DNA of 64,000 bases from Distichodus sexfasciatus (lineage: Eukaryota; Chordata; Actinopteri; Characiformes; Distichodontidae). Both the position numbers and the translations under genes were made by a program. Below, one piece after another: positions 19,948 through 34,900 of the stretch. Under the pieces are notes generated by a model. It saw only the letters and a list, made by a program, of their open reading frames with translations. It searched no databases and was not told where the DNA came from. Positions within the stretch are counted from its first letter, which is position 1. Each line of letters begins with the position of its first letter. The DNA is taken from positions 4,610,196-4,674,195 of the forward strand of contig JAVGVS010000001.1 in NCBI GenBank assembly GCA_032718565.1, written 5' to 3'.

Positions 19948-22900
19948 CAGTTTGCAGCTTTATCAGTTTTCATGAATTGAAGTGGACAGATGTTGAAAAA
20001 TGACACGTTTCATCCTTTATCTAGGGTGCTACGTTCAAAATTTATTAGGCAAAACGCAAAATAGCTTATTATAGCGCCACCAACCGGCAGAGTGGTGCAA
20101 TTTTTTTGCCTGAGTAGTGGGAGGGTTTGGACTGTTGGGTTTGGGCAGAGTTGCGCAATTATTTTGCCTGAGTAGAGGGTGGGGTCCCGGACCTACCTGC
20201 TAAATTTCAAAGCTGTAGCCCACCCAGAGCCAGATTTCTATGACACTAGTGTGTGGTGTGTAGCAGTCCTGCTGTTTACTCACATTTATTTGCATATTAC
20301 AGAAATATGAAGACCCAAATTAAAAAAATGTTCTTGATAATACCAAAGAAGAGTGTTCAGATTCAAATGACACCAGTTGCAGTAGATTGACAAAAATACA
20401 GGGAATAGTTCAGAAAAGATGGTTTTGCATATTATGCAAAATTCATCTAAAAAATCAACACGCAGAAATAGATGCGAGGTCTAGGGTTAGCAAAAAGGTA
20501 GCAAATGCAATTTTTTGGGGAAAATGCAAAATAGCTTATTTTGGTGCCGCTTTTTTGGAGTAGTGGGTGGGGTACCGGACCTACCTGCCAAATTTCAAAG
20601 CTGTAGGTCTTACAGTTTTTTTCTCCACAACGCGTTTTAAGGCAGAAAAAAAATCAGCACGATTCCAATAGGGTTCCACACAGTGTTTCACTGCATGGCT
20701 CCCTAATAATGTAAAAACAAAAACATACTACAGATATCAATATTGAAGTAGTGCTTGGAGTGTTTCCCCTAAAATCACTAATGATTAATTTCATCAGACT
20801 TATCTACTGTATTAGACTGTACACTTTTAGTCATTTATTAAGTGCTACATTAATGTATAAAAAGTCATATTTGATTGTGTGATTGAAGCTTCATTCCTGG
20901 GCAGTTTCATGGTCAAATAAAAATACTTGTGAACTTCACATGTTTAAACATGCTTCCTTTTTTCTTTAACTGCGCTCAGTGGAAGTCTGAATGCTCCTCA
21001 TTCATATGCGCTGTCTCCTTATGTCATGCCAAAGATGAAGGCCAGGGCTTTAGAGACATCATCACAACTGTTACGGTTTGTAGAAAAGGCCTTAGTTTAT
21101 GTGCCATGTAATTATCTGTGCGATAATGTACATAGAGCAGACTAATTGCTTTCTGTACGACTTGTCTTTGAAAAAATAGACTTGCAGCAACATGGCAGTC
21201 CACTCACCACCCTTTTATTAAAATGAGGAAAACCTATCTTTCATTATTTGTGACCCACAGACACACTGATGCAAGTCTTTGTAAACACAAGGGGAGTATA
21301 AATCATCAAGAGATAAATCAGCTTTCATCTAACTGGGGACGAATGGCCTCAGAGTACAGTACAGTATTTAGAAGCACTCTGTTTGTTCATGTATTACTGT
21401 GTAGAGAGAATATATCTACAGTCCACACTTCACTAATACACAGCAGAAAGTTCTTTGGTTTTTATTCGTGACATTAAATACTGGCAGTCTGACTACAAAG
21501 TAGCACAACTTTGCGATTTGTAGCGATTAGATTTGTAGGAATTCATTTTTAAGCTTTCGTGTTAATATGCTTATGCTAAGTAAATAAATTCATATACAAT
21601 AAAAAAATACCATACAGTATATCTCAAAGTAATTAATGTAAATAAATACTTAAATCATTTATATACTGTCAGTAGGCTTTCCTTTTAGACTGGTCCAAGT
21701 GAGGTATGTTGTGTTGCCTTTATCTTGGAGTTAGACAAGAATTTTAATTATTAAAATAGACACTATTTTAACTTTGTCATTCAGGGGTGATATAATTATA
21801 ATTGTAATAATCATTAATTATTAGTAAATGAATTATTTTTATGTTGCTTTTTGGTACATATGAAAGGGTAAAAAGAGGGTACAGACCCCCAAACAAAATA
21901 TTGTTGTGGGAAAAAACCTCTTACTATGAAACATGTGCTTCATTTTGAAAATTGGCTCATTTGTCCTATCCAAAAATCCTAGGGGAACGATAAATGTTTG
22001 TGGAACAAGTTTAGTTTCCTGAGATTGTTAGAAGAAATGCAGAGCAAGCGATAAAGCTTTATTGTGATGTTGTCTGCATTATCATAACTTATTTGGCTGT
22101 AATTCAGCTATATGTTGGATTAGTTCTATACACCCCCCCCGCCCTGTAGTTAGGTCAGGACAACATCTTTTAGCCCAGACCAGTACTAACTATTGAATGC
22201 ATTAAATCAAATAGACACGTTGGGAAGTGGTAAGAGGTAAGAGGAAGCAGAGCACACTGCCATTCCTCCTGTATTAAGAGCTGTGAGGTAATTAGATATT
22301 AATTGTACTGTAGGCACTTTGAATGGACAAGGGCTATATTTCTAACTAGGCCAAAAATGCTGAGTTAGACAGATTCATCTTATTAAGCTCTGAGAGGCAG
22401 AGAGAGAGAGAGAGAGACAGAAAGGGGGAGGAAAAGCTGTAATGTCATTCTTGTCTTTATTTACAGCATTTACTTTTATAAAGCATACTTTACATTGGCT
22501 GTTCTGTACAAAAAACAGTATTGATCACAGTTTATGTTCAGTTAATGCAACGCATTACCATTTACTACTTTTTCTGTTCTTTTTATCTCAGTCACACACA
22601 CTATAAATTGATTCAGCAACATTGTGTAACACTATTTTATAACACCGTATTATATACGATATTTTATAGTGTTATAATACATTCGTAGTGGACATTGAAA
22701 TTGAAGTGTAATTGTGAAAGGAATAGAAGAGGGTGAACTCTGAGCAGAAGAGGGAACGCTGAGAAGCTGAAACAAAGTGAGATGGAATTGAAGAAAAATG
22801 TGAGATCTGGTTAGTGAGTGGGCAGTAATGAGGGTGAACTGAAGCCTGCGGCGCTGAATAGAGAGAGTGAAGAGTAAAAGTGAGCAGTGGGGAAAGCAGG

Positions 22901-25900
22901 GTGAAAGCTATGAGGGAGCGAGGGCAACGGATCAAGGCGAATGAGAAGAGAAATAAGGCAGAAAGTTGGGAGAGTGTGAGCTGGGAGCATTAAGCAGGGC
23001 GGGAGAGAGTTCGGCACATTTAGAGGGTCAGGAATGAAAGAGAGATAGAGCAAGAGAATAGATTTTATCAGTCTGAACTAAGCCAGAGGCACTCAGGATT
23101 GGGAGCTTGGTGTGTTCAGACCCTACAGCATGTGATCAACATAGCTCCATCTTTGGTAGATGAGTTTGAATGCTCATGTCAGCCTGCAGTGCCATTTCAC
23201 CCTGATCAGGACAGTGGAGGGCTGATGGCAGCATGTTTGGGAGGATTCATTCACACTGTAGTAGCTTTATGTTACTGAGGGCAGCCTTTTCAAACAGATT
23301 TGATTACAGTTCAATGAGAAAACATTACGACTATTAGCTTATTTAGTTATTTCAGCAAATCATTGTTACTCATGACCTAGTAACATTTACAACATTTATT
23401 ACTAGGTTGGCGTAGTACCTATGTAGCTTGGCCAGATAACCAGATCCATCCATCCATTACCATCCGCTTGTCTGGGGTTCGGGTTGCGGGTGTAGCAGCC
23501 TCAGGAGAGGCACCCAGACATCCCTCTCCCCAGCCACCTCCACAAGCTTCTCAGGGGGTATGTTGGATGTATGGCCAGTTGTTCTCAGGCCAGCCGAGAG
23601 ATATAATCCCTCCAGCATGTCCTGGGTCTGCCCCGGGACTTCCTTCCTGTTTGATATGCTCGGGAAACCTCGCCAGGTAGCCACCCAGGAGGCATCCGCA
23701 CCAGGTGTCCAGACCACCTCAACTGGCTCCTCTTGACGTGGAGGAGCAGCGGTTCTACTCTCAGACACTCCCAGATGTCCGAACTTCTTACCCTATCTTT
23801 AAGGGAGAGCCCAGAGACCCTGCGGACAAACCCCATTTCGGCCACTTGTATCTGTGATCTCGTTCTTTTGGTCACTACCCAAAGCTCATGATCATAGGTG
23901 AGGGTGGGAACCAAAATGCACCAATAGATTGAGAGCTTTGCTTTCTGGCTTAGCTCTTTTTTAGCCATGATAGACCAGTTAAGTGCCTGCAAGACTCTCA
24001 ACGCTGCCCCAATCTGCCTGTCCAGCTCTCTGTCGAGATACTGAAACTCCTCCACTTGGGGCAGTACCTCCTCTTTGACCTGAAGAGGGCAATCCACCTG
24101 TTTCCAGCAGATGCTAATCCTGATCCCCGCCGCTTCACACTCAACTGCGAACTGCCCCAGAGCATGCTGAAGGTCCCCAGCTAATAAAGCAACAGACCTA
24201 CATCATCTGCAAAAAGCAGGGATGCAACCCTGAGGCCACCAAACTGAATCCCCTCCACCCCTTGGCTGCGCATAGAAATCCTGTCAATAAATATTATATA
24301 GGACCGGTGACATAGGGCGGCCCTGGCGGAGCCCAACATGCACTGGAAACACGTCTGACTTATTATTGGCAATGCGAACCAAGCTTCTGCTCCATTTATA
24401 CAGGGACCGAATTGCCCACAGCACCGGGCCCCGAACCCCAAACTCCCAAAGCATCCCCCACAGAGCACCAAGGGGGACCCAGTTGTAAGCCTTCTCCAGG
24501 TCCACAAAACATATGTAGTCTGGATGAGCAATTTCCCAGGCCCCTTCCAGTACCCTCGCAAGAGTATAAAGCTGGTCTAGTGTTCCATGGCAAGGACGAA
24601 AACCACATTGTTCCTCCTGAATCAAAGATTCGACTATCAATTTCACCTTCCTATCCAGCACCCTGGAAAAGACTTTCCTAGATAGGCTGAGAAGTGTACT
24701 TCCCCTATAGTTGGAACAAACTCTCCTGTCCCCCTTTTTAAATAGGGGGACCACCACTCCAGTCTGCCAATCCAGCGGTACTGTCCCTGACCTCCATGCA
24801 ATGTTAAGAAGGCGTGTCTTAACGACAGCCCCACCACATCCAGATCCTTCAGGTACTCTGGGTGAATCTCATCCACCCCCGGGGCCTGGCCGCCCAGGAG
24901 CTCTTTAACTGCCCTGACAACCTCAGCCTCCTTGATGGAAAAGTCCATGGTTCCTCTGGCTCTGTGCCCTCAGATGTCTCAAAGGCAGTGCATGTACATA
25001 TTTCTGCGGCAGGGTTGAGGAGATCCTCAAAGTATTCCTTCCACCTCCGGATGATGTCCCCAGTTGTGGTCAACAGCGTCCCTTCCTCACTATAAACAGT
25101 AGGAACAAGAAGCTGCTTCCTCTTCCTGATATGCCAGATGGTTTTTGAAGCTGAGCAAAAGTAATTTTCCATGGCTTCACCAAACTTCTCCCACACTCAG
25201 GTTTTGTTTCCCCAACGCCTGAGATGCGTTCCGCCAGGCCTGCCAGTACCTATCGGCTGCCTCCGGAGACCCCCTGACTAAAAATGCCTGGTAAGTCTCC
25301 TTCTTCCGTTTGACGCCTGGCAACTCTGGCATCCACCATCAGGTTCAGGGGTTACCACCTCGACTGGGACGGACCACCCTGCAGCCACAGCTCTGTGCAG
25401 CCGCTTACACAATGGAGGTGTGGAACAAGGTCCATTCCGACTCAATACCCCCACCCTCTCCCGGTTTGTGGTGGGGCTGTATGTAGCTGGCATTCTTCCG
25501 GAGGTATGAGTTGAAAACTCGGCGAACAGGAGTCTCCGCCAGGCATTCCCAGCAGACCCTCACTACACGCTTGGGACTGCCAGGTCTGACTGGCTTCCTC
25601 CCCTGCCACCTGAGCCAATTCACTACCAAATGGTGATCAGTTGACATCTCTGCCCCTCTCTTCACCTGAGTGTCCAGTCAATCATCAACCTACGGTCCTG
25701 GGCATTTTCTTACCACGTCTACTTATGGACACCCTTACGCTCGAACATAGTGTTCGTTAGGGACAAACCATGCATTGCACAGAAGTCAAATAACGGAACA
25801 CCACTCAGGTTCAGACGGAGAGCCTGTTCCTCCCAAATTCAGATCTTAACGCACCAAGTTGTGGAGCCACCAGTAGCCCCACCCCTGCCTAACGGCGCCC

Positions 25901-28900
25901 ACCAGCGTCAACTCCAGATGAGAAGAGGATCCAACCCCTCTCAAGAAGATTAGTTCCAGAACCCACGCTATGTGTCGAGGTGAGCCTGACTATATCTAGC
26001 CGGTATCTCTCAACCTCCAACACAAGCCAGTTTTGTCAGCCAGGGATGATTAGACAAAAAGTTATATCAAGTCAGCATGGAATTTGTGAATCTCACATGG
26101 ACCTCCAATGGAAAAGCCAAGCAGCATCACAAATGAGGGAATAGAGATTAAAAGGCTACAAGGCCTAAATGTGTGTGTCTGTGTGTAGAATCTGGCATTG
26201 ATTGTCCTGTCAGAGCCTGCTAATGGCTAATGAGCTATTGTATTATTTGGCACAGTAGGTCATTTGATCCACAGCATAATCTAACTTGTCATATCACTCG
26301 CACGCACACATACACCTGCAAAATCAATCACATTTTCTCTTTTTAGCAGTTTCATTTACAGTTTCGTTGGATGAATGGATGAAACTGGCTGGCAGATTTT
26401 TTTATTATTATTTTTTTTTTTACAAAAACCATCATTCTGAATACAGTTTATGCACAATGTGTTTAGACTGTCATGTCATTCGCAAATAATGAATAAAAAT
26501 GAATCACTTCAGAGATTCACTTTAGCGATGGTTAACTCTTCACATAGGACTGTCTAATCCAGGCCAAGTCGCAAGTGAGTGCCTCAGCCTGAGTCTATGA
26601 GAATACGTGTGTGTGTGTTTTCAGCTCTGTCCCTCAGCGTATTGCAGGCGGAGCTTAGTGACGCTGCTCCAGTGTGTTTTTATGTGCTTTTCAGTGTGCA
26701 TTAGCATCACGTTAATGCACACACTGCTTGCCCACTGAATTAATGATGAAAATTCCAGAATGTGTTTGTGCCTGCATTTATGTGTATGTATGTAAGAGAC
26801 CGAGAAAGAGATAAGAGTGCAAATGAACGAAACCACACATACACACAAAGCAAAAAAGAAAGGAAGGGAGCTGGAGACAATGCCGGAACAGAGTGTAGCT
26901 ATTGTTCCCAGACTTAGACGAATTCCATATGAGCCATGTGAATCCTAATGAATACCTTTGAGGGTGCATGTATCAGCATAAAGATTGATATTGAACTGTT
27001 TGTATGTATGATGATGATGATGAGCCTTTATTTGTCACATACACTGTTACATGCAGCGAAATTTGACCCCTCTGACCATACATACACAAACATCACACTT
27101 TGCGGGGACAGGTCAGTCGAGAGGTAGCCCAAAGGCGAGGTAGGCAAAGCTCAAATTGTGATCTCACTTATTATTTACGCAGTCAGAACAGTGTAAACTG
27201 CTGTGTTTATCACCTCGGTGTGTGCCTCAGACACATAGAGTCCTTTTATTCATAATGTAGTATGTGCTGATATTGCTTTCCCCTGTGCTCACTGCATGTT
27301 TGTTCATTGAATCTCAGCCACAGTGCACATATGACGGCGGTAAACACAGATCAAAGTGTGGGAAAGATGCAAGATACCAAGCTGCACTGTGACATGGATG
27401 TTCATTTTCATATGTATGATTACTCAGTCTCGAGTGATTCACGGCTGAGCTGGTGAACATTTCCTCAGCCTTTGTTCTTTGCTGCCACTCTGCTCCAAAT
27501 TGTAGCACATTAATTCTCCTCAGGATTAGCAGGCGGGTGGGAAAAGCGTTATGAAGGTTTTATTGTGTAATTCATACATAATCATATTCTCTCATTTCCT
27601 CTATTAGCAGATGAGTGCAGGTTGCTTTTGACATATGCAAATAACAACATGACAGGCACCTTTAATGAGTACATTTTGACATTTTTAATCATCACAAAAT
27701 ATAATGTCCATTGTGTTTAGACATAGCAGTTAAGAAGATTCTGGATTGTTGTATTTAGTTACTTTAGTTAAGGACCTTCTATAAAATAACTCCTTAGCAT
27801 GCCTTAAACCCCATCCTAGAAATAGAAGTATACTGTTAGGGCTTATATAATTAAAACCACAGTGATTTGTGTTTTTTTAATCAGGTACAAAGTAACATTT
27901 TTGAAAGCAATATTAGTGTGAAAAAGGCTTTGAAACTACAGACACTCAGAAGGGCAGATACACACGATGCCTTTCATTCTCTCAGTGGTGATCATTTTAC
28001 TGACTTTTCAGTGACAATTAAATCTCAACGTAATTGTGTTGAAATGTATGGTTGAATGAATAGAAAACTGCTGCTGTATTGCTGCTGTGATCAGACCCCA
28101 GGAACATGTTTCTGTCAGATGTCATTGAACTCAGCAAGAACACTTGCGGCACCACAGCACTGTTTCTTGTTTGATTGGCTGCAGTCATGTTGAAGTAATT
28201 CTGAAATTATATTGAAAAGGCTGTTGAAATGATGTTGCGTGGGCCTTCTGCCCAGAGAGTGACCCCTACAGGGCTGATTAGAGTAATTAGTGCCAATCAG
28301 CATCCCTGAGTTTTTGTTGATGATGTTCACAAAGCATTGTGTCTGCAACCTTTGGATATTGTTTTTCCTCGTTCATTTCATTTTACATTCTGATTTTCCC
28401 ATTACTGAAAGCTACAAATGAATGTGCCAATACAGATCATAAAGGGACACACATACAGCCTCATCTCTTTTAGCAGGTGTTTTGAAGCTCACTTTTTACA
28501 TGCAGGTTTAAACCCTGCTGCTCACCAAGGCCAAAAAGTGTCAGCTGCCTTCTAAATAGAAAAGACTGTGGAATAGGAATCTGTTCAGTTCAGTATTCAA
28601 AGAAAGTGCGTGCATGTATGTGTGAGAGAGAAAAGAAGATAGAGAGAGGGCGGGAGAGACAAAGATAAGCAAAACTTTTGACATGACCTACATTGTCTTT
28701 AACACACAAACACGTATTGCTTCCATTATCAAGCTGTCTGTCTCCCTCTTTGCTGTGTGTGTTTCTCTGTGTGTGTGTGTAAATGCTCTTTAAAAGTAGG
28801 GCACAAGGGCCCTGAGGTTCCAACTGACTGCTTTGCAAAAGCTCACCTGTTGTGGCTGCTTCTCACTTTAAGGTTTAGTTCATCTGACAGTTTAAAACAC

Positions 28901-31900
28901 ATGAAACAAAGCAGAATAAAACCATCAAAAGCAGTGCAGAACAGTCTTTCCCTGTGCTCTGTCCTTGGTGGTGCACTCAGAGCATGCCAGTGTTCCAGTG
29001 TACATGAGGCTGTGGTCCAGTTACCATAATCAAAGTGTGCCACAAAAGGGTAGTGCTTTTAATTGGGTAGTGCTTTTGGAAGGGACAGGAGCTCACAATG
29101 CAGAGAGGTTTGCAGCAGGCCACTCGTGAAACTGGTGCTTATCATGGTATCACGGCTGCCTATAGGTGAATTGCTAAGGAAAATCTCTTTTAACTTAGAC
29201 CTAAACTTAACCTGAACACATATGAAGCGTGTCAGAATTTTGAAATAAAGAAAAATCAAAAGAGGAGCAAGGTCTAGGCAATTGACTTTAAATCAATATT
29301 TTGATTGTTTCAAACTCACTATTAATAATGAATTATGTATTTGGATTGAGGCGGAGGCATGAGACTGAATGTGATGTCAATTTTAAAACAGTTTTAGGAG
29401 TGGTGCATTGGGAGAAAAGCATTGAATTAACCGATATCACAAAGATTATGTTGGAGAAATGAAAGTGAGTGATTGTTTGTCATTGTGAACACACAAACGG
29501 CAGCGCATACAGTGCACCAAAATGAAATGTGACCTCTGCATTTTACCCATCCATGAGGCGCCCAAGGAGCAGTGCTTGGGATGATACTTTGCTCATGAGT
29601 ACCTCAGTAGAACTTTTGCTGGTCCAGGATTTGAACCGACGACCTCCCGATTATGGTAAGAGGTTCTAAATGTCAGTCTGGATTCATTTTTGGTTCATTG
29701 TCCTAATCTAATGTTGCACTGGTGGTTCTCCTCATGTGCATATATCATATTTGAAGAAAAGTTGGTTCTGTAGGATACTCAGTATCAGGATGCATTGAAG
29801 AACGAGACTGTAGTGTTCAGTCCATGGTCTTATATGCATCTCATTGCCGTATGAAGCATTCCCTTCTGTGTGTTCATGTAAGAGCTAATTGTGTATCTGT
29901 TTAAACTGAAGCACAGCCCCTGATGCGTAACGGGGCAGGCGCTCGCATTTCATTAGGTGCAGGCTTGAAATGAGAACAAATGATGCTGAGGGAATCTGTC
30001 AATAGCGCAGCCCCCAGCCAGGGTCACTCTGCTCTGTTATTAACCCATCCTTTAGCTCAGTGTCACCACTCTCTCTCTTTTCCCCCTGGCATTCAGCCCC
30101 AACAACCACACAGCCTAGGGAAATTGGCAAGCTGACACAATTCAGTTAGACCAGGGAGAGCTTTTCCTCGACACCCAGCATGCATAGGCAGACTGATACA
30201 CACAGGGGTCCCTTTGGTCCGGGGAGCTTTATAAATCCAGCCTTACTGAAGGAGCAACCAATTTCTGACCTTGTATATGTTGAGTTTCTTATTCTGCAAA
30301 AAAAAATTCTGGAGTGTGGTCCAGAAGTTGTCTCTCTAATACAGCCATGGCCGAGGGAAAACTCTGCCCTTTTAGTTTGGATACTTAAGGCTTGAGGGAA
30401 ATCAGAAAAGCCACTGGAGGTCCAGCAGCTCTTGAGAATATAGTCAAACTGTTGACCTTTTCATGATTTTAACTAAATAAAATCTTACTCTGTACTTCAG
30501 ACATTTGGCTACGAATCTGTTAGTGGTCAGGAAATTACCCACGCAAACACAACATTCACAAACCCATGTGAGCAGCTGTCTCCTGCAGGCTTGAGCGGAG
30601 GAAGAGTGTGAGCTGCAAAGGTGAAATACAGCAGCACTTTCCTGTCAGTGAGACTTGTTTTAAGTGTCTTTCACACAGTGCTGTGTGGAGTGAGAGAAAC
30701 GGAGTGAGAGGGCACCGAACCCTGTCACAGATGAAGGCGGAAATGTGCAACTTCACTCTTCATTATTTGTTTCGACTCATCAGCAACTCAAAAGTTAGGT
30801 ATGAACAGAACGAAACAACACCTGAGGTTCCAAAATGATATTTTTTAATTAAAAAAAACAATTTGCAGATGTGAAAACAATAAAAGAGTGAAAGAGTGAT
30901 TGAGCAAGGTTTTCATAATAACTGTCTCTGGAAATAAAAGCGACTCATTCCTTTTCAATGCCTGACACCCACCTTTAAAGCTCTATGGAGCTGAATGTGA
31001 ATTTTTTTTCCCTTCGTTTGACTTCATGTCCACTGATTTGAAAGGACAGGGGTATGTGTCATCTGGTTTACAGTGTTTGGGAAGAAATCCAGTTTACATG
31101 TTCGCTTTTCACTTGCTAGAAAAGGTCACCATATTTAAAAAGTCTGCAGAATGCCTTCTCTGGGGTTCTACTTACACAGAAGTCTCAGAAGAACCTTTGA
31201 CCCCAGATGTTAGGAAAACAGTCTCAACCTGGGTGATTTCTGCTGCTCTGACATGATGCTATTTTTAAGCATCTTGCTTGTGACAATTTGTTTTTGCCTC
31301 AGTGTTTGGATTTTAGAAATGATAAAGGTATGTATGTGACCTCACAAAGACTAGAGGGTTATTGGTGTGATTTTTGAAGAGAGTAAAAATACCCCAAAAG
31401 AGGAAAGAGTGTGTATGTGTATGTGTGTTTGTTTTGTTTTTGTATTAATGCCGTTGTGGGGACATTTGAGAGGTCCCCATAAAGAAAAATTACCTTATAG
31501 AAAATGTACTTGTTTTATTTGGGAAACTAAAAGAGGTAAAAGATATGCTTTTGGTTACTGAGGTTAAGGTTAGCATTAGGTGTAGGTGTAAAATGATATA
31601 CATCTAGTCATTATGGGAGTCTATGGAAGGACCTCAGAAAGATAGTAATATGCGACTGTGTGTTTGTGTGTGTTTGTGATTTTCTTTGTCACTGTGACCT
31701 GTGTTTTGTGCTGTTTGTGGGAATCTAATACTTTGTCACCATGAGCTTTTAATATCACCCCAGCTCCTCATTCTCATCCTCCTTGGTTTCATTCCTTTGT
31801 TCTTTTCTCATGTTTTCTCTCAATCACGCCAGTTCCCTGTTTCTCTAACTCTCTCTCTTTCACCCTTTCTCTCTTTTCAAAAATGTCATTAAACATCAAA

Positions 31901-34900
31901 TCACACCCTAAAAATGCCAGGCATTTAATCATACTGAATATTTTATGAAAAACATTTAATGTATTGAATTAATGAATGATTCAGTGGTCTGTGCTGATGG
32001 CATTACATGCTAATAGACACATACCGAAAGGGAAATGTTTGCTGTATTGATGCTTAGGTCCTGGCAGGTGAAAACTTTGTAATGACCAATGAGTAACTCA
32101 GTTAAAGAGGTTATTCAATTTTTCTATATGTGGTTGACTGGTTTAAATACACAACTTCATTGTATATTCTCTAGATGTTAATACATAATTAATAACTGTA
32201 GTGATATAGCTCGGATATTGTTCAGAACATGTAGTTTCTTCATACAGTTCTGAACTTTGTCTTACAACTCACACATTCAGCAAAAGATGAAGCACAGAGT
32301 ACTGATACAAAAACATTAGTGCTGACCTGAGATCAGACCACAAGGAGCAGTAGTGGTTGTTTGTTGCAAGTGCTGACCGGTCTCCTCTCTTTCTCTTCAC
32401 AGGTGTTGCAGATGTTTCTGCCATTCTGTGGAATTGCCATCTCCAACGCGCAGCTTTTTGCTGCCTCCAGAAAGGAGTATGACCGGAGCAGGGTAAGTGG
32501 AATATATGTGACCCAATCTGCCGTGATGAGTCGGAAGTCAGCGTTCTGTTTATTTAGATACGGGCTGATTATGTTGACAAACATGAAAAATATTGATTTT
32601 TCTTTTTTGGTCTTATATGAAAGAAAAGGTCTTCAAAATCAATCTAGTCTCCAAAAAAGAAAAATCGCTATTTTTGTGATGTTTGTCAACATAATCTGCC
32701 CGTATCTAAATAAATAGAACGCTGACTTCCGACTCATTACGGCAGATCGGGTCACATATGATGAGCAGGACCTGAGAAAGGTGATAGAGGAGCAGAATAA
32801 AGTTAGTGTGACAGGTGCAGAATTAAAGGAGTGGGAGGGGCAGAATATAGAGAATGTGAGAGGAGCAGATTTAAAGGAGTGAGAGGAGCACAATATAGAG
32901 AATGTGAGAGGCGCAGATTTAAAGGAGTGAGAGGAGCACAATATAGAGAATGTGAGAGGAGCAGATTCAAAGGAGTGAGAGGAGCACAATATAGAGAATG
33001 TGAGAGGCGCAGATTTAAAGGACTGCGAGGAGCACAATAAAATGAGTGTGAGAGGACCAGAATTAAAAGAGTGTAAGAGGAGTAGAATAAAAAAGTGTGG
33101 GAGAGGAGCAGATTTAAGGAGTGAGAGGACCACATATAGAGAATGTGAGAGGCGCAGATTTAAAGGAGTAAGAGGAGCACAATATAGAGAATGTGAGAGG
33201 AACAGATTTAAAGGAGTGAGCGGAGCACAATATAGAGAATGTGAGAGGAGCAGATTTAAAGGAGTGAGAGGAGCACAATAAAATGAGTGTGAGAGAACCA
33301 GAATTAAAGGAGTGTGAGAGGAGCAGAATAAAAAAAGTGTGGGAGAGAAGCAGATTAAAGAAGTGAGAGCAGCAGAATAAAATAAGTGTGAGAGGAGCAG
33401 AATAAAAAAGGGTGGGAGAGGAGAAGGTTTAAATGAGTGTGAGAGAAGCAGATTTAAAGGAGTGTGAAAGGAGCAGAATGAAAGAGGTATGAGGAGCAGC
33501 ATAAAATAAGTGTCAGAGGTGCAGAATTAAAAGAATGTCAGAAGAGCAGAATTAAGGGAGTGTGAGAGGAGCAGAATACAAAGAATGAGAGGAGCACAAA
33601 GGACTGAGAGGAGCAGAATAAAATGAGTGTGAGAGGAGCAGAATTAAAGGACTGAGAGGAGCACAGTAAAAAGAATGTGATTGGAGCAGAGTGTGGGAGG
33701 AACAGGGTAGAGGCTGACATTTTTTCGGGAATCCTGTGGGTCACGGGAAACAAAATCACTATTAATAATGTGATTGGGACGGGACTGGAAAAAATGTAAG
33801 CGGGAGTGGGCGGGACCGGGAATCGTAATAACACTATGATAACTTTATACAGAAATATAACTTTTAAATAAATAAACTAATTTGTCCTGTCTCTTCATGC
33901 TCTCCTCCTATTTGCTTTGGTGTAGCCAGTTAAGTGAATGGCGTGCTCCACACACCCGTAACAGTTGGTGGTGATAGTCCCAACCACCAATAACGTAAGA
34001 GAAGAAGTAGGATTCTTCACACACTTTTTAGCCGCGAAAATCATAACCAAAATGGAGGCAGACGTGAAAGCTACGATGCAACGACTACTGTCTGAAAATA
34101 ATACGTCAGTTGTGCTCACGGATATTTCTGGGCGGTCTGAAATAACTAAAAAGAATTTACGCGTTTAGAAAGATGGATGGATGGATGATTTGCATAAAAT
34201 TCAACATGAAACACACTGTGCATTGTTAAGATGACTTTTAGTTCAATAAAATAACAAATTACATTTTGGATTTTTATTCAACTAAGCTGGGCATGCTGTG
34301 ATCTGTACCCTATTTTTTTTACTGTAACTGACAGATTCCAGCCAAAAAAAACCCCAACAACACGGGAGCGGGAGGGAATAGGAGTCATTCTTCTGGGATT
34401 GGGACGGGACGGGATTTTCCCCCAGTTTTTTTATGGGATTGGGATGGGATGGGATTTTTTTTGTGGGAGTGGAACGGGAGAGGTTTGAAAATTCACTCCC
34501 GTGTCACCCTCTAGAGCAGGGTAAGATAAATATGAGATGAGCATTATTAGAGGAGTGTGAGAGAGGCAGGAGTAAAGGAGTATAAAAAGACTGGGGTGGA
34601 AGAATGTAAAAGGAGCAGTATAAGAGGAGTGTGAGGAGTAGTAATAGATGACTATGAATGGGCCAGTATAAATGGAGTGTGAGAGAAGCTGCAAAAGAGG
34701 AGTATGATTGGAGCATGTTTAGAGGAGTATAACAGGAGCAGGAAGGGAGGAATGTGAAAGGACTAGACCAACACGAGACTAGGAGAGGTGGAGAAAAGTG
34801 GTAGAGGCTGATTCTTGACCTTGCTGCTATACCTTATAGCAGCGATACAACTTGCATCACTCAACAGTACCAAACAGTCACGATTAAGAACAGAGGAGAA

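Larger units (their letters stand above)
19675..23442 (+). other. pde11a intron 2, left part
   Basis: Non-coding. Holds an ATT microsatellite, two related copies of a dispersed repeat (20.02-20.23 and 20.49-20.62 kb), a GA run near 22.4 kb and a purine-rich stretch at 22.68-23.06 kb. No supported gene. Confidence 0.5.
26041..32402 (+). other. pde11a intron 2, right part
   Basis: Mostly unique-looking, AT-rich intron. Contains a SINE/LINE tail fragment near 27.02 kb, a family A SINE at 29.47 kb and a dispersed repeat at 31.44 kb. An alternative first exon for a mid-length PDE11A isoform could lie here, but I cannot identify one. Confidence 0.45.

Noticed and set aside
32639..33502. Open minus-strand frame of 287 codons with repeated 'LLLSHS...SAPLT' units
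   Set aside because: It is a translation of the minisatellite; the repeat has few stop words on that strand. No start context or homology.
33895..34168. Overlapping frames inside the hAT in intron 3
   Set aside because: No match to hAT transposase domains; the element is non-autonomous and the frames overlap on both strands.
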